64,000 nt of DNA from Rhizobacter sp. Root1221 (GCF_001425785.1 NZ_LMDI01000008.1:1-64000); one strand, 5' to 3'. Positions 42,442 through 54,197 are shown, numbered from the stretch's first letter. The notes: generated by a model not told the origin, from the letters alone. Program-made: numbers and translations.

Positions 42442-44484
42442 TTATCTGCCCAGCGGGTTGCTGAGGTAGGGCCACAACTGCCAGGTCATCAGGCCCACGA
42501 CACCGAGGATCATGACCAGCGCATACCAGTAGAGGTAACCCGTCTGCACGAGACGCACCACCGAGGCCAGGCCGCCAACGAGGCGGGCCGAACCGTTGAC
42601 GAGGGCGCCGTCGATCAACGCCGCATCCCCACCCTTCCACAGGCCACGGCCCAGCAGGCGGGCGCCGGCGGCGAGCACGTTTTCGTTGAACCAGTCGAAG
42701 TAGTACTTGTTCTCGAGGATGCGGTTGATGAAACCGGTGCGGGCCTTGATGGCCGCCGGGATCTCGGGCTTGACCATGTAGAAGAAGTACGCGGACGCGA
42801 CACCGGCCAGCGCGAGCCACAGCGGTGCGGTGCTCAGGCTGTGCAGCGCCATCGCGAGCGCGCCGTGGAACTCTTCGCCGAGTTCCTTCATGGCCGGGTG
42901 CAACTCGTGGTTGATGAAGATGGCGTCCTTGAAGAAGTCGCCGTACAGCATGGGCTGGATGGTCATGTAGCCGATCACCACCGAGGGGATGGCCAGCAGC
43001 ACGAGCGGCAGCGTGACGACCCACTTGGACTCGTGCGGCGTGTGCGCGTGGTGGTGGTCACCGTGGCCGCCATGGTCATCATCGTGGTGGTCGTGTTCGC
43101 CCGGGAACGGCTTGTGGTGGAAGTGTTCCTTGCCGTGGAAGACGAGGAAGTACATCCGGAACGAATAGAAGGCGGTCACGAAAACACCGGCCAGCACCGC
43201 GAAGTTCGCGAAACCGGCGGCCGGCAGGTGGCTCAGGTGCACGGCCTCGATGATGCTGTCCTTCGAATAGAAGCCCGAGAACAGCGGCGTGCCGATCAGC
43301 GCGAGCGAGCCCAGCAGCGACGTGATCCAGGTGATGGGCATGTACTTGCGCAGGCCGCCCATGTTGCGGATGTCCTGGTCGTGGTGCATGCCGATGATGA
43401 CCGAACCGGCGCCGAGGAACAGCAGCGCCTTGAAGAACGCATGCGTCATCAGGTGGAACACGGCCACCGAGTAGGCCGACGCGCCGAGGGCCACGGTCAT
43501 GTAACCGAGCTGCGAGAGCGTCGAGTACGCCACCACCCGCTTGATGTCGTTCTGGATGATGCCCAGGAAGCCCATGAACAGCGCGGTGATGGCGCCGATC
43601 ACCATCACGAAGTTCAGCGCCGTGTCGGACAACTCGAACAGCGGCGACATGCGCGCCACCATGAAGATGCCGGCCGTCACCATCGTGGCGGCGTGGATCA
43701 GTGCCGAGATGGGCGTGGGGCCTTCCATCGAGTCCGGCAGCCACACGTGCAGCGGGAACTGGGCGCTCTTGCCCATCGCGCCGATGAAGAGGCAGATGCA
43801 GATAACGGTGATGAGCAGCCAGTCGGTGCCCGGGAACCCGAGCTTGGCGAGGTCACCCGCCTTGGCGAACACCTCGGTGTAGCTCAGCGTGTCGCCGTAG
43901 GCCACGATCAGGCCGATGCCGAGGATGAAGCCGAAGTCGCCCACCCGGTTCACGATGAAAGCCTTCATGTTCGCGAAGATGGCCGAGGGTTTCGTGTACC
44001 AGAAACCGATCAGCAGGTACGACACGAGGCCCACCGCTTCCCAGCCGAAGAACAGCTGCAGCAGATTGTTGCTCATCACGAGCATCAGCATCGAGAACGT
44101 GAACAGCGAGATGTACGAGAAGAAGCGCTGGTAACCGGCGTCCTCTTCCATGTAGCCGATGGTGTAGATGTGCACCATCAGCGACACGAACGTCACCACG
44201 CACATCATCATGGCCGTGAGGCCGTCCACCATGAAGCCCACTTCCATCTTCAGGTTGCCCAGCACCATCCATTCGTACACGGTGGCGTTGAAGCGCGCGC
44301 CGTCGGCGATCACGTCCTTCAGCACCATGGCCGACAGGATGAAGGCGATGGCCACGCCCAGGATGGTGGCGATGTGCGAGCCGCGGCGGCCCACCGCCTT
44401 GCCGAAGAAGCCGGCGATCACGGCGCCGGCGAGCGGTGCCAGCGGCACCGCGAGCAACAGGTTCTGCGAGAGTTGTGCAGACAT
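42442..44484 (-). CDS. nuoL: NADH-quinone oxidoreductase subunit L with His-rich loop
   Basis: A 680-residue distal antiporter-like subunit, about 16 helices plus the long lateral helix at the C-terminus. It has the conserved Glu in LQLFFGWEAVGLVSYLLIG, the Lys in AMGKSAQFPLHVWLPDSMEGPTP and NDIKRVVAYSTLSQLG. Between helices, at about residues 450-490, is a His/Asp-rich loop (HDHHDDDHGGHGDHHHAH) absent from E. coli NuoL. The loop could bind metal ions. Length is greater than the E. coli protein mainly through this loop and the following region. It follows nuoK by 3 bases. Confidence 0.97.
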   Translation of the reverse strand: MSAQLSQNLLLAVPLAPLAGAVIAGFFGKAVGRRGSHIATILGVAIAFILSAMVLKDVIADGARFNATVYEWMVLGNLKMEVGFMVDGLTAMMMCVVTFVSLMVHIYTIGYMEEDAGYQRFFSYISLFTFSMLMLVMSNNLLQLFFGWEAVGLVSYLLIGFWYTKPSAIFANMKAFIVNRVGDFGFILGIGLIVAYGDTLSYTEVFAKAGDLAKLGFPGTDWLLITVICICLFIGAMGKSAQFPLHVWLPDSMEGPTPISALIHAATMVTAGIFMVARMSPLFELSDTALNFVMVIGAITALFMGFLGIIQNDIKRVVAYSTLSQLGYMTVALGASAYSVAVFHLMTHAFFKALLFLGAGSVIIGMHHDQDIRNMGGLRKYMPITWITSLLGSLALIGTPLFSGFYSKDSIIEAVHLSHLPAAGFANFAVLAGVFVTAFYSFRMYFLVFHGKEHFHHKPFPGEHDHHDDDHGGHGDHHHAHTPHESKWVVTLPLVLLAIPSVVIGYMTIQPMLYGDFFKDAIFINHELHPAMKELGEEFHGALAMALHSLSTAPLWLALAGVASAYFFYMVKPEIPAAIKARTGFINRILENKYYFDWFNENVLAAGARLLGRGLWKGGDAALIDGALVNGSARLVGGLASVVRLVQTGYLYWYALVMILGVVGLMTWQLWPYLSNPLGR

Positions 44485-44487
44485 CGA

Positions 44488-44826
44488 TCAGCCCTTCAAC
44501 TCGTCGAGTTCGTCGACATTGATGGTGGCGCGGTTGCGGAACAGCACGACCAGGATGGCGAGGCCGATGGCCGACTCGGCGGCGGCCACGGTCAGGATGA
44601 AGAACACGAACACCTGGCCGGCCATGCGGTCGGCGACCACCGGGAGGTAGTGCGAGAACGCGATGAAGTTCAGGTTCACCGCCAGCAGCATCAGCTCGAT
44701 GCACATCAGCAGCACGATGAGGTTCTTGCGGTTCAGGAAGATCCCGATCACCGACAAGGCGAACAGGATGGCGCCCACGGACAGGAAATGCCCGAGGGTG
44801 ATGGGGCCCAACGCGAGACTGGTCAT
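44488..44826 (-). CDS. nuoK: NADH-quinone oxidoreductase subunit K
   Basis: A 112-residue three-helix subunit, a little longer than the usual 100 because of an N-terminal start at [15 protein letters not shown]. The two functional Glu residues are in [18 protein letters not shown] and [14 protein letters not shown], in the E-channel. The start overlaps the nuoJ stop (ATGA) and nuoL follows after 3 bases, so J-K-L are tightly co-translated. Confidence 0.96.
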   Translation of the reverse strand: MTSLALGPITLGHFLSVGAILFALSVIGIFLNRKNLIVLLMCIELMLLAVNLNFIAFSHYLPVVADRMAGQVFVFFILTVAAAESAIGLAILVVLFRNRATINVDELDELKG

Positions 44827-45470
44827 TTGGTTTCTCCCGCGGCCGGCTGGTCGCCGGCGGGTGCGGCAGGCGCTTCCACCACGGCGTCCATCTTGACCAT
44901 GCGCAGGCGGTCACGCGCCTTCACACGCACCTGGTCGGACGGGTTCATCGACTTGGTGTCGCGGCGCGGGCGCAGCGTCAGCGCGATGGCGGCGATGATG
45001 GCGACCAGCAGCAGCACGGCGGCGAGCTGCAGCGGGTACAGGTACTGGGTGTAGATCTCGATGCCGAGCAGCTTCGTGTTGCCTTGTGCCACTTCAGCGG
45101 CCGTGGCCTGCGGTGCCTCGCTGAGGCGGAAGCCGCCCAGCAGCACCGCGGCCATCTCGAGCGCGATCACCACGCCCACGAGGCCCGCGAGCGGGAAGTG
45201 CTTCCAGAAACCGGCACGCAGCCCGTCGACGTTGATGTCGAGCATCATCACGACGAACAGGAACAGCACCATCACGGCGCCGACGTAGACGAGCACGAGC
45301 GAGATGGCGAGGAACTCGGCCTGCAGCAGCATCCACACGCACGCGGCGGAGGCAAAGGCCAGCACGAGGAACAGCGCCGCATGCACCGGGCTGCGGGCCG
45401 TGATCACACGGAACGCAGCGCCCAGCAGCACGGCAGAGAAAACGTAGAAAAGCGCAGTGGTCATGTCCAT
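44823..45470 (-). CDS. nuoJ: NADH-quinone oxidoreductase subunit J
   Basis: A 215-residue, five-helix membrane-arm subunit with the pi-bulge helix motif [22 protein letters not shown] and the start [32 protein letters not shown]. The C-terminal 50 residues are a cytoplasmic tail ending in an Ala/Pro-rich stretch. It connects quinone chemistry to the proton channels. It is 57 bases after nuoI and overlaps nuoK. Confidence 0.96.
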   Translation of the reverse strand: MDMTTALFYVFSAVLLGAAFRVITARSPVHAALFLVLAFASAACVWMLLQAEFLAISLVLVYVGAVMVLFLFVVMMLDINVDGLRAGFWKHFPLAGLVGVVIALEMAAVLLGGFRLSEAPQATAAEVAQGNTKLLGIEIYTQYLYPLQLAAVLLLVAIIAAIALTLRPRRDTKSMNPSDQVRVKARDRLRMVKMDAVVEAPAAPAGDQPAAGETK

Positions 45471-45527
45471 GGGGTTCGAAGGCGCCTGGCCGCCCTGACC
45501 GGGTGGCCTGATCCGCCGACCTGTCGG

Positions 45528-46025
45528 TCAGCGGTAGCGGGCGTCAGCCTCCTTGTTGGCGGCGATCTCGGCCTCGTAGCGGTCACCCACCGCGAGGAGC
45601 ATGTCCTTCGTGAAATACAGGTCGCCGCGCTTTTCGCCGTGGTACTCGAACACGTGCGTCTCGACGATGGAGTCGACCGGGCAGCTTTCTTCGCAGAAGC
45701 CGCAGAAGATGCACTTCGTGAGGTCGATGTCGTAGCGCGTGGTGCGGCGCGAACCGTCGTCGCGCACTTCCGATTCGATGGTGATGGCCATCGCCGGGCA
45801 CACGGCTTCGCACAGCTTGCAGGCGATGCAGCGCTCTTCGCCGTTTTCATAGCGGCGCAGGGCGTGCAGGCCTCGGAAGCGCGGGCTCAGCGGTGTCTTT
45901 TCCTCGGGGAATTGCACCGTGATGTTGCGCGAGAAGAAATGCCGGCCGGTCAGGGCCAGGCCCTTGAACAGCTCGATGAGAAGGAAACTCGAGAAGAGAT
46001 CCTTGATGGAGGCAACGGCAGCCAT
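45528..46025 (-). CDS. nuoI: NADH-quinone oxidoreductase subunit I (two [4Fe-4S] clusters)
   Basis: A 165-residue ferredoxin-like subunit with two complete cluster motifs, [12 protein letters not shown] and [12 protein letters not shown], which bind clusters N6a and N6b on the path to N2. An amphipathic N-terminal helix ([23 protein letters not shown]) touches the membrane arm. Length is normal. It lies 7 bases after the nuoH stop. Confidence 0.97.
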   Translation of the reverse strand: MAAVASIKDLFSSFLLIELFKGLALTGRHFFSRNITVQFPEEKTPLSPRFRGLHALRRYENGEERCIACKLCEAVCPAMAITIESEVRDDGSRRTTRYDIDLTKCIFCGFCEESCPVDSIVETHVFEYHGEKRGDLYFTKDMLLAVGDRYEAEIAANKEADARYR

Positions 46026-46032
46026 GGGGAGC

Positions 46033-47097
46033 TCACTTCCAGATGTTGTACGGCGACTGGATCCAGAGACCCACCACCAGCAGCCACACCAGCGTGACCG
46101 GAATGAAGATCTTCCAACCCAGACGCATGATCTGGTCGTAGCGGTAGCGCGGGAACGAGGCGCGCACCCACAGGAAGACGGTCACGACGACGAAGGTCTT
46201 GAGGCCGAGCCAGATCCAGCCCGGGATCCAGTTGAACGGCGCAAAATCGAACGGTGACAACCAGCCGCCCAGGAACAGCGTGGCGGTGATGATCGACACC
46301 AGGATCATGTTGGCGTACTCGGCCAGGAAGAACATGGCGAAGGCCATGCCCGAGTACTCGATCATGTGGCCGGCCACGATTTCCGATTCACCTTCCACCA
46401 CGTCGAACGGATGGCGGTTGGTTTCGGCGAGGCCCGAGATGAAGAAGACAACGAAGATGGGCAGCAGCGGCAGCCAGTTCCACGACAGGAACCCGAGGCC
46501 CATGCTGGCAAACTGGCCGCGGCCTTGCTGCAGCACGATCTCGCTCATGTTCAGCGTGCCCGAGACCATCAGCACCACGACCATGCAGAAGCCCATGGCG
46601 ATCTCGTAGCTCACCATCTGGGCCGAAGCACGCAGCGCGCCCAGGAAGGCGTACTTCGAGTTCGATGCCCAGCCGGCGATGATCACGCCGTACACCTCGA
46701 CGGACGTGATGGCCAGCAGCAGCAGCAGGCCGGCGTTGACGTTGGCCAGCACCACGTCGGGGCCGAACGGCACCACGGCCCAGGCGGCCAGCGCCGGCAT
46801 GATGGTCATCACGGGGCCCAGCAGGAACAGGCTCTTGTTCGCTGCCGTGGGCATGATGATCTCCTTGAAGATCAGCTTGACCGCGTCGGCGATGGGGGTC
46901 AGCAGGCCCATGGGGCCCACGCGGTTCGGGCCCGGACGGATCTGCGTCCAGCCAATGGCCTTGCGTTCCCACAGCGTGAGGTAGGCCACGCAGAGCATCA
47001 GCGGTGCCACCACCGCGATGATCTTGATCAGCGTCCAGACGACCGGCCAGAACCCACCGAGCGTCGCGCTGCCAAAAGAGGTGATCGTGTCGAGCAT
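46033..47097 (-). CDS. nuoH: NADH-quinone oxidoreductase subunit H
   Basis: A 354-residue, eight- to nine-helix subunit that forms the quinone tunnel with NuoB and NuoD. It has the signatures [52 protein letters not shown] and [31 protein letters not shown] with its acidic loop. ATG 47097 is used; upstream frame is a shadow of nuoG. It is 13 bases after nuoG. Confidence 0.97.
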   Translation of the reverse strand: MLDTITSFGSATLGGFWPVVWTLIKIIAVVAPLMLCVAYLTLWERKAIGWTQIRPGPNRVGPMGLLTPIADAVKLIFKEIIMPTAANKSLFLLGPVMTIMPALAAWAVVPFGPDVVLANVNAGLLLLLAITSVEVYGVIIAGWASNSKYAFLGALRASAQMVSYEIAMGFCMVVVLMVSGTLNMSEIVLQQGRGQFASMGLGFLSWNWLPLLPIFVVFFISGLAETNRHPFDVVEGESEIVAGHMIEYSGMAFAMFFLAEYANMILVSIITATLFLGGWLSPFDFAPFNWIPGWIWLGLKTFVVVTVFLWVRASFPRYRYDQIMRLGWKIFIPVTLVWLLVVGLWIQSPYNIWK

Positions 47098-47110
47098 GTC
47101 GGGGTGGTCC

Positions 47111-49423
47111 TCAGGCTTTCTCGACGGTGATCGGGCCGAACATCGCACCCAGGCCGGCGGTGGCCGGGTGGCCTGCCGGTACACGCACGGCGTTGACGGC
47201 CAGCGTGGGGTCGAGCTGCGCGGTCAGCACGGCGATGGCCTCACCCTGCGACAGGCGCACGGCGGAGGTGCCATTCAGGCCCAGTTCGGCCCACAGCGAT
47301 GACGACAGGCCGGCGACCGGCGGACGCGCGTCCTTCGTGAGCTGCAACGACGTGGCGCGGCGAACCATCGAATCGGTGGCGTAGATCATCACGTCGGACA
47401 CACGCTCGAGCGCCGTGGTGGCCGCTGCGGGCTTTGCCACGGCCGAGGTCTTGTTGCTCAGGCGGGCCGGCACGGCCGACACATCGCCCAACGCTTCGGC
47501 TCGCACTTCTTCCGAGGTTTCCTGCGCGAACCCTTCCAGGCCCATCAGGTTGCCGAGCACACGCAGCACCTTCCAGGCCGGACGCGCGTCGCCCAGGGGT
47601 TTGACGACGCCGTGGAAGCTCTGCACACGGCCTTCGGCATTGACGAACGTGCCCGAGGTTTCGGTGAACGGGGCGATGGGCAGCAGCACGTCGGCCACGT
47701 CGAGCGCGGCGTTCTTGAATGGCGTGAGTGCCACCACCAGTGCCGCGCCTTGCAGGCCACGCACGGCGGCTGCCGGGTTGGCCGCGTCGAACGCGGGTTC
47801 GGTGTTCAGCAGCACGCACGCCTTGAGCGAACCGGTGAGCATCTGCTGGGCGTTCAGGCCGCCCTGCCCCGGCAGCACGTTGACGAGCTGCGCACCCACG
47901 GTGTTGGCCGCTTCGGTCAGGTAACCCACGCTGGCACCGGTCTGTTCGCCGATCCAGTTGGCCAGCGACAGCAAGCCGCTTGCCTGCGGGTGTTGTGCGG
48001 CAGCGTTGCCCAGCAGCACGGCCTTGCGTTCGCCCGACAGCAGCGACACGGCTACCGCCTTGGCGGCATCGGTCACGTTGGCGCTCAGGGGGGCGGATGC
48101 GCCCTTCTCGGCGGCCACGGCGGCGGCGATCTCGGCGAGCGTCTGCACCCAGCCGCTCGGGGCCACGGTCAGCGTGCTGGCAACGGGCATCAGCCAGTCG
48201 TCCTGCACGGCGTGCAGGCTGTGCACCTTGGCGCCCTTGCGGGTGGCCTGGCGCAGGCGGGAGGCGAACAGCGGGTGGTCCTTGCGCAGGAACGAGCCCA
48301 CGACCAGCACACGCTGCAGGTTCGACAGCGACGCGATGGACGTGCCGAGCCAGCGCACGCCTTCCGGCGCGGTGAAGTCGGCATGGCGCACGCGGTGGTC
48401 GATGTTCTGGCTGCCTAGGCCACGCACGAGCTTGGCCAGCAGGTGGAGTTCTTCCACCGTGCTGTGGGCCGAGCCAATGGCACCGAGGCTTTGCGCACCG
48501 TGCTGCTGCTTGATTTCGGTCAGGCTGCGCGAGACGTACTCGAGCGCGGTGGTCCAGTCGGTGGTTTGCCACTCACCGTTCTGCTTGACCATCGGCTGCG
48601 TCAGCCGGTCGTCGCTGTTGATCGATTCGTACGAGAAGCGGTCGCGGTCGGCGATCCAGCATTCGTTGACGTCTTCGTTCTCGAGCGGCACCACGCGCAT
48701 CACACGGTTCGACTTGACCTGGACGATCAGGTTGGCACCGGTGCTGTCGTGCGGGCTCACGCTCTTGCGGCGCGACAGTTCCCAGGTGCGGGCGCTGTAG
48801 CGGAACGGCTTGCTGGTCAACGCGCCCACCGGGCAGATGTCGATCATGTTGCCGGAGAGTTCGGAGTCGATCGTGTCACCGGCCACCGTGGTGATCTCGG
48901 AGTGCTCGCCGCGGTGGATCATGCCGAGTTCCATCTGGCCGGCCACTTCCTGGCCGAACCGGACGCAACGCGTGCAATGGATGCAGCGGCTCATCTCTTC
49001 CATCGAGATCAGCGGGCCCACGTCCTTGTGGAACACCACGCGCTTTTCTTCGCTGTAGCGCGAGGCCGAGGCACCGTAGCCCACGGCCAGATCCTGGAGC
49101 TGGCATTCGCCGCCCTGGTCGCAGATGGGGCAGTCGAGCGGGTGGTTGATCAGCAGGAATTCCATCACGCCCTGCTGGGCCTTCAGTGCCTTCTCGCTCT
49201 TGGTGCGGACGATCATGCCCTGCGTGACGGGCGTGGCGCAGGCCGGCATGGGCTTCGGCGACTTTTCGACGTCGACCAGGCACATGCGGCAGTTGGCCGC
49301 GATGGACAGCTTCTTGTGGTAGCAGAAATGCGGGATGTAGGTGCCGGCCTTGTCGGCGGCATGCATCACCATGCTGCCCTCCAACACCTCCACCTTCTTG
49401 CCGTCGAGTTCGATTTCGATCAT
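47111..49423 (-). CDS. nuoG: NADH-quinone oxidoreductase subunit G
   Basis: A 770-residue peripheral-arm subunit. The N-terminal [2Fe-2S] ferredoxin domain (C34-x10-C-x2-C pattern, [16 protein letters not shown]) is followed by the His-ligated cluster segment [18 protein letters not shown]. Then come the [13 protein letters not shown] cluster and a molybdopterin-oxidoreductase-like fold to the end. It relays electrons from NuoF towards NuoI. Like many betaproteobacterial NuoG proteins the C-terminal fold has no pterin cofactor. It is 25 bases after nuoF. Confidence 0.97.
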   Translation of the reverse strand: MIEIELDGKKVEVLEGSMVMHAADKAGTYIPHFCYHKKLSIAANCRMCLVDVEKSPKPMPACATPVTQGMIVRTKSEKALKAQQGVMEFLLINHPLDCPICDQGGECQLQDLAVGYGASASRYSEEKRVVFHKDVGPLISMEEMSRCIHCTRCVRFGQEVAGQMELGMIHRGEHSEITTVAGDTIDSELSGNMIDICPVGALTSKPFRYSARTWELSRRKSVSPHDSTGANLIVQVKSNRVMRVVPLENEDVNECWIADRDRFSYESINSDDRLTQPMVKQNGEWQTTDWTTALEYVSRSLTEIKQQHGAQSLGAIGSAHSTVEELHLLAKLVRGLGSQNIDHRVRHADFTAPEGVRWLGTSIASLSNLQRVLVVGSFLRKDHPLFASRLRQATRKGAKVHSLHAVQDDWLMPVASTLTVAPSGWVQTLAEIAAAVAAEKGASAPLSANVTDAAKAVAVSLLSGERKAVLLGNAAAQHPQASGLLSLANWIGEQTGASVGYLTEAANTVGAQLVNVLPGQGGLNAQQMLTGSLKACVLLNTEPAFDAANPAAAVRGLQGAALVVALTPFKNAALDVADVLLPIAPFTETSGTFVNAEGRVQSFHGVVKPLGDARPAWKVLRVLGNLMGLEGFAQETSEEVRAEALGDVSAVPARLSNKTSAVAKPAAATTALERVSDVMIYATDSMVRRATSLQLTKDARPPVAGLSSSLWAELGLNGTSAVRLSQGEAIAVLTAQLDPTLAVNAVRVPAGHPATAGLGAMFGPITVEKA

Positions 49424-49448
49424 GTCGTTTGTCGCCTTGCGGGTCCGC

Positions 49449-50804
49449 TCAGACGTAAGCGGGAACCGTGGACGTCTTGTGCTCGATCAGGTGCACGAAT
49501 TCGTCGCGGAAGTGTTTGATCATGGCGCGCACCGGCATCGCCGCGGCGTCGCCCAGCGCGCAGATGGTGCGGCCCTGGATGTTGTCGGCCACCGAGTTCA
49601 GCAGGTCGATGTCTTCCAGGCGGCCCTGGCCGTTCGCGATGCGGTCCACCATGCGGTACAGCCAGCCCGTGCCTTCGCGGCACGGCGTGCACTGGCCGCA
49701 GCTTTCGTGCATGTAGAAGTACGACAGGCGCAGCAGGCTTTGCACCATGCAACGGGAGTCGTCCATCACGATGACGGCGCCCGACCCCAGCATGGAGCCG
49801 GCCTTGGCGATGGAATCGTAGTCCATCGTCAGGTCCATCATGATGCCGCCGGGCAGCACCGGTGACGACGAGCCGCCGGGGATCACGGCCTTGAGCTTGC
49901 GGCCCTTGCGCACGCCGCCGGCGAGTTCGAGCAGCTTGGAAAACGGCGTGCCGAGCGGGATCTCGAAGTTGCCGGGTTGCTCCACGTCACCCACCACCGA
50001 GAAGATCTTCGTGCCACCGTTGTTGGGCTTGCCGATCTCGAGGTACGGCTGGCCGCCGTTGCGGATGATCCACGGCACCGCGGCGAACGTCTCGGTGTTG
50101 TTGATCGTGGTGGGCTTGCCGTACAAGCCGTAGCTGGCCGGGAACGGCGGCTTGAAGCGGGGCTGGCCCTTCTTGCCTTCGAGCGATTCGAGCAGCGCGG
50201 TCTCTTCACCGCAGATGTATGCGCCGAAGCCGTGGGCGCCGTGCAGCTGGAAGCTGAACGCGGAGCCGAGGATCTTGTCACCCAGGAACCCCGCGGCGCG
50301 GGCCTCCTCGAGCGCAGCCTCGAAGCGCTCGTACACCTCGAAGATCTCGCCGTGGATGTAGTTGTAGCCCACGTTGATGCCCATCGCGAAGGCGGCAATG
50401 GCCATGCCTTCGATGACGATGTGCGGGTTGTACATCAGGATGTCGCGGTCCTTGCACGTGCCCGGCTCCCCTTCGTCGGAGTTGCAGACGAGGAACTTCT
50501 GGCCCGGGAACTGGCGGGGCATGAAGCTCCACTTCAGGCCCGTGGGGAACCCGGCGCCGCCGCGGCCGCGCAGGCCCGACGACTTCACTTCCGCGATGAC
50601 CTGGTCAGGGGTCATGGGTTCGCCGCCGTTGCCGCCGGTGAGGATCTTGCGCAGGGCCTGGTAGCCGCCGCGGGCTTCGTAGTCCTTGATGGACCAGTTC
50701 TTGCCGTCGAGGTCGGCGTAGATCTGCGCGCCGATGTGGCGGCCGTGGAAGCAGGTTTCGAGGCCCTTGGCCTGGAACTTGGAGAGGTCGAGCTGGGGTT
50801 GCAT
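49449..50804 (-). CDS. nuoF: NADH-quinone oxidoreductase subunit F (NADH/FMN-binding)
   Basis: A 451-residue subunit that oxidises NADH. The FMN/NADH site is [18 protein letters not shown] with [17 protein letters not shown] and [15 protein letters not shown]. The N3 cluster motif is [15 protein letters not shown] 50804 is chosen; a GTG at 50822 overlapping the nuoE stop would add six residues and is an alternative. It follows nuoE within 14 bases. Confidence 0.97.
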   Translation of the reverse strand: MQPQLDLSKFQAKGLETCFHGRHIGAQIYADLDGKNWSIKDYEARGGYQALRKILTGGNGGEPMTPDQVIAEVKSSGLRGRGGAGFPTGLKWSFMPRQFPGQKFLVCNSDEGEPGTCKDRDILMYNPHIVIEGMAIAAFAMGINVGYNYIHGEIFEVYERFEAALEEARAAGFLGDKILGSAFSFQLHGAHGFGAYICGEETALLESLEGKKGQPRFKPPFPASYGLYGKPTTINNTETFAAVPWIIRNGGQPYLEIGKPNNGGTKIFSVVGDVEQPGNFEIPLGTPFSKLLELAGGVRKGRKLKAVIPGGSSSPVLPGGIMMDLTMDYDSIAKAGSMLGSGAVIVMDDSRCMVQSLLRLSYFYMHESCGQCTPCREGTGWLYRMVDRIANGQGRLEDIDLLNSVADNIQGRTICALGDAAAMPVRAMIKHFRDEFVHLIEHKTSTVPAYV

Positions 50805-50818
50805 CTCGGGGCCCTCGG

Positions 50819-51322
50819 TCACTTGATCGCCGCGCGCAGCGTGTCGACGAGTTCGTCGAGGCGCTCGGGGGTCATGAAGCTGCACATCTGGCGGTCGTTG
50901 ACGAGCATCACCGGCGCGTCGGCGCACGCACCGAGGCATTCGCTCTTCTGCACGGTGAACAGGCCGTCGGCGGTGGTGCCACCCTGCTCCACACCCAGCT
51001 TCTCGCAGAGGTGGTTCAGGGCCTTCTGGCCATCACGCAGCTGGCACGGCAGGTTCGCGCAGACGTTCAGCTTGAACGTGCCACGCGGCGCCTGGTTGTA
51101 CATGTTGTAGAACGTGGTGACCTCGTGCACCGCGATCGGCGGCATGCCCAGCACATCGGCAATCTGCCGCTCGGCTTCGGCGGACACGTGGCCCTGCTCC
51201 TGCTGGACGATGGCGAGGCAGGCCATCACGGCCGACTGACGCTGGTCGGCCGGGTACTTCGCGACTTCGCGGGCGAAACGTGCCAGCGTTGCTGCCGAGG
51301 GGGTGGCGTCGGTTGAGCTCAT
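50819..51322 (-). CDS. nuoE: NADH-quinone oxidoreductase subunit E
   Basis: A 167-residue thioredoxin-like [2Fe-2S] subunit holding cluster N1a. Cysteines lie in [13 protein letters not shown] and [17 protein letters not shown]. The N-terminal helical region begins [27 protein letters not shown] 51322 is used; upstream codons in the frame are a shadow of nuoD. Start and nuoD stop are 7 bases apart. Confidence 0.96.
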   Translation of the reverse strand: MSSTDATPSAATLARFAREVAKYPADQRQSAVMACLAIVQQEQGHVSAEAERQIADVLGMPPIAVHEVTTFYNMYNQAPRGTFKLNVCANLPCQLRDGQKALNHLCEKLGVEQGGTTADGLFTVQKSECLGACADAPVMLVNDRQMCSFMTPERLDELVDTLRAAIK

Positions 51323-51329
51323 CGGGGTA

Positions 51330-52583
51330 TTACCTGTCAATCTCGCCGAACACGATGTCCATGGTGCCGATGACCGCCACGGCGTCGGCAATCATGTGAC
51401 CCCGTGACATTTCATCCATGGCCGCGAGGTGGGCAAAACCGGGCGGGCGGATCTTCAGGCGATAGGGTTTGTTGGCGCCGTCACTGACGATGTAGATGCC
51501 GAACTCGCCCTTCGGGTGTTCGACCGCGGCATAGACCTCGCCTTCCGGCACGCGGAAGCCTTCGGTGAACAGCTTGAAGTGGTGGATCAGCTCTTCCATG
51601 CTGGACTTCATGTCCACGCGCGACGGCGGCGCCACCTTGTGGTTGTCGGTGATGACCGGACCAGGGTTCGCACGCAGCCAGGTCACGCACTGCTGGATGA
51701 TGCGGTTCGACTCGCGCATCTCGGCGATGCGCACGAGGTAGCGGTCGTAGGTGTCGCCGTTGGTGCCCACCGGCACGTCGAAGTCGACGTGCGCGTAGGC
51801 GTCGTACGGCTGCTTCTTGCGCAGGTCCCAGGCGATGCCCGAGCCGCGCAGCATGGGGCCGCTGAAGCCCAGGTTCAGGGCACGCTCGGGCGTGACCACG
51901 CCGATGCCCACGGTGCGCTGCTTCCAGATGCGGTTCTCGGTGAGCAGCGTTTCGTAGTCGTCGACGTTTTTCGGGAAGCGGCGGCAGAAGTCCTCGATGA
52001 AGTCGAGGAGCGAGCCTTGCCGGTTCTCGTTGAGTGCGTTGATGGCCTTCGCGTTGCGGATCTTCGAGGCCTTGTACTGCGGCATCTCCTCGGGCAGGTC
52101 GCGGTACACGCCGCCCGGCCGGAAGTAGGCCGCGTGCATGCGCGCACCCGACACCGCCTCGTACATGTCGAACAGGTCTTCCCGCTCGCGGAAGCAGTAG
52201 ATCAGCACGTTCATGGCGCCGCAGTCGAGGCCGTGCGCGCCGAGCCACATCAGGTGGTTCAGCAGCCGGGTGATCTCGGCGAACATGACGCGGATGTACT
52301 GCGCGCGCAGCGGCACGTCGATGCCCATCAGCTTCTCGATGGCCATGCAGTACGCCTGCTCGTTGGACATCATCGACACGTAGTCGAGGCGGTCCATGTA
52401 CGGCAGGCTCTGGATGTACGTCTTGCTTTCGGCCAGCTTTTCGGTGGCGCGGTGCAGCAGGCCGATGTGCGGGTCGGCACGCTGGATCACTTCGCCGTCG
52501 AGTTCGAGCACGAGGCGCAACACCCCGTGCGCGGCGGGGTGCTGGGGACCGAAGTTCAGCGTGTAGTTCTTGATCTCAGCCAT
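51330..52583 (-). CDS. nuoD: NADH-quinone oxidoreductase subunit D
   Basis: A 417-residue subunit evolved from the [NiFe] hydrogenase large subunit. The quinone-site His is in [22 protein letters not shown] and the conserved Tyr/Asp lie further on. [31 protein letters not shown] follows. NuoC and NuoD are separate genes here, unlike the fused NuoCD of E. coli. Start and nuoC stop overlap (TAATG). Confidence 0.97.
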   Translation of the reverse strand: MAEIKNYTLNFGPQHPAAHGVLRLVLELDGEVIQRADPHIGLLHRATEKLAESKTYIQSLPYMDRLDYVSMMSNEQAYCMAIEKLMGIDVPLRAQYIRVMFAEITRLLNHLMWLGAHGLDCGAMNVLIYCFREREDLFDMYEAVSGARMHAAYFRPGGVYRDLPEEMPQYKASKIRNAKAINALNENRQGSLLDFIEDFCRRFPKNVDDYETLLTENRIWKQRTVGIGVVTPERALNLGFSGPMLRGSGIAWDLRKKQPYDAYAHVDFDVPVGTNGDTYDRYLVRIAEMRESNRIIQQCVTWLRANPGPVITDNHKVAPPSRVDMKSSMEELIHHFKLFTEGFRVPEGEVYAAVEHPKGEFGIYIVSDGANKPYRLKIRPPGFAHLAAMDEMSRGHMIADAVAVIGTMDIVFGEIDR

Positions 52584-53179
52584 TAATGCAGACCACCGTA
52601 GTTGTCTTCACGGATGATGCGGGGGGTGATTTCGCGCGGCTCGATCGTGACCGGTTGGTAGATCACGCGCTTCTGCTCCGCGTCGTAGCGCATCTCGACG
52701 TGGCCGGACGTGGGGAAATCCTTGCGGAACGGGTGGCCGATGAAACCGTAGTCGGTGAGGATGCGGCGCAGGTCCTCGTGCCCGTCGAACAGGATGCCGT
52801 ACAGGTCGAACGCCTCGCGCTCGAACCAGTTGGCCGAGTTCCAGACGGGCGTGACGGACGCCACCGACGGCAGGTCGTCTTCCGGGCAGAACACCTTCAG
52901 GCGAAGGCGCCAGTTGTTCGTGATGGACAGCAGGTGGGAGACGGCGCAGAAGCGCAGGCCATCCCAGGGCTGGTCCTTGTAGCTGGAGTAGTCGACACCG
53001 CAGAGGTCGAGCAGCTGCTCGAACTTGAGCGAGGGGTGATCGCGCAACAACTGCGCGGTGGCGAGGTAGTCGGCCGCCTTGACGGTCAGCGTCAGTTCAC
53101 CGCGATCGAGCACCAGGGCTTTGATCGACGGACCGAGTTCGGCCTCCAGGAGGGCCTTCAACGTTTCGATTTTGCTCAT
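52583..53179 (-). CDS. nuoC: NADH-quinone oxidoreductase subunit C
   Basis: A 198-residue 30-kDa-type subunit with the signature [39 protein letters not shown]. It is a structural member of the peripheral arm with no cofactor. The start is 12 bases past the nuoB stop and the end overlaps nuoD by one base. Confidence 0.96.
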   Translation of the reverse strand: MSKIETLKALLEAELGPSIKALVLDRGELTLTVKAADYLATAQLLRDHPSLKFEQLLDLCGVDYSSYKDQPWDGLRFCAVSHLLSITNNWRLRLKVFCPEDDLPSVASVTPVWNSANWFEREAFDLYGILFDGHEDLRRILTDYGFIGHPFRKDFPTSGHVEMRYDAEQKRVIYQPVTIEPREITPRIIREDNYGGLH

Positions 53180-53191
53180 CGCTGCAGGTCC

Positions 53192-53668
<477 letters not shown>

Positions 53669-53683
53669 ACTGCTACCCCTTGA

Positions 53684-54043
53684 TCATTCCCAGTCCAATG
53701 CGCCCTTTTTCCACTCGTAGGCAAAACCTACGACGAGGACACCCAGGAACACCATCATGGCCCAGAAGCCGACGGCACCGATTTCCTTCAGCGAAACTGC
53801 CCACGGGAAGAGGAAGGCAATTTCCAGGTCGAACAGGATGAACAGGATGGCGACGAGGTAATACCGCACATCGAATTTCATCCGGGCGTCTTCGAACGCC
53901 TCGAACCCACATTCATACGGAGAGTTTTTTGCCGTGTCGGGGCGACGCGGGCCGAGCAGGAAACCCAGCACCTGGGGCGCCACACCGACCGCCACGCCGA
54001 CCAGGATGAACAGGATGACGGGCAGGTAGGGAGCCAGGTTCAT
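53684..54043 (-). CDS. nuoA: NADH-quinone oxidoreductase subunit A
   Basis: A 119-residue, three-helix subunit with the signature [45 protein letters not shown] in the quinone-side loop. It is the first gene of the operon. Only about 24 bases separate its ATG from the U-rich tail of the hairpin after tRNA-Leu, so its promoter must be upstream of or inside that structure. Confidence 0.97.
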   Translation of the reverse strand: MNLAPYLPVILFILVGVAVGVAPQVLGFLLGPRRPDTAKNSPYECGFEAFEDARMKFDVRYYLVAILFILFDLEIAFLFPWAVSLKEIGAVGFWAMMVFLGVLVVGFAYEWKKGALDWE

Positions 54044-54067
54044 GGTGGGCCTGCTTCAGGTCTTCTT

Positions 54068-54104
54068 AAGGACAAAGACGGAGCGCACATCAGCGCGCTC
54101 CGTC
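54068..54104 (-). terminator. Strong hairpin with U-rich tail between tRNA-Leu and nuoA
   Basis: On the minus strand GACGGAGCGC (54104-54095) pairs perfectly over 10 bp with GCGCTCCGTC (54086-54077) around an 8-base loop, then TTTGTCCTT follows. It is a plausible intrinsic terminator for the tRNA transcript or a tRNA-processing stem. Confidence 0.65.
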
Positions 54105-54112
54105 GAAAGATC

Positions 54113-54197
54113 TGGTGCCGACGGCGAGACTCGAACTCGCACAGCTTTCGCCACTACCCCCTCAAGATAGCGTGTCTACCAATTTCACCACGTCGGC
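54113..54197 (-). tRNA. tRNA-Leu (anticodon GAG)
   Basis: The minus-strand sequence folds as an 85-nt class II tRNA. The acceptor GCCGACG pairs with CGTCGGC and ends in A-CCA, which is encoded. The anticodon stem CTATC/GGTAG encloses the loop TTGAGGG, giving anticodon GAG (leucine, CUY codons). A long variable arm and a T arm ending in GTTCGAGTC are present. A TATGAA -10-like hexamer lies just upstream at 54212-54207. The position between secG and nuoA is conserved in Burkholderiales. Confidence 0.95.

Noticed and set aside
41593-45054. A 1153-codon open frame opposite nuoL, nuoM and nuoK
   Set aside because: It is the reverse-strand shadow of conserved nuo genes, with a His/Gln/Glu-rich, low-complexity composition and no ribosome-binding site.
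50805-50822. GTG 50822 as the nuoF start
   Set aside because: It is possible because it overlaps the nuoE stop, but ATG 50804 gives the conserved N-terminus; kept as an alternative only.
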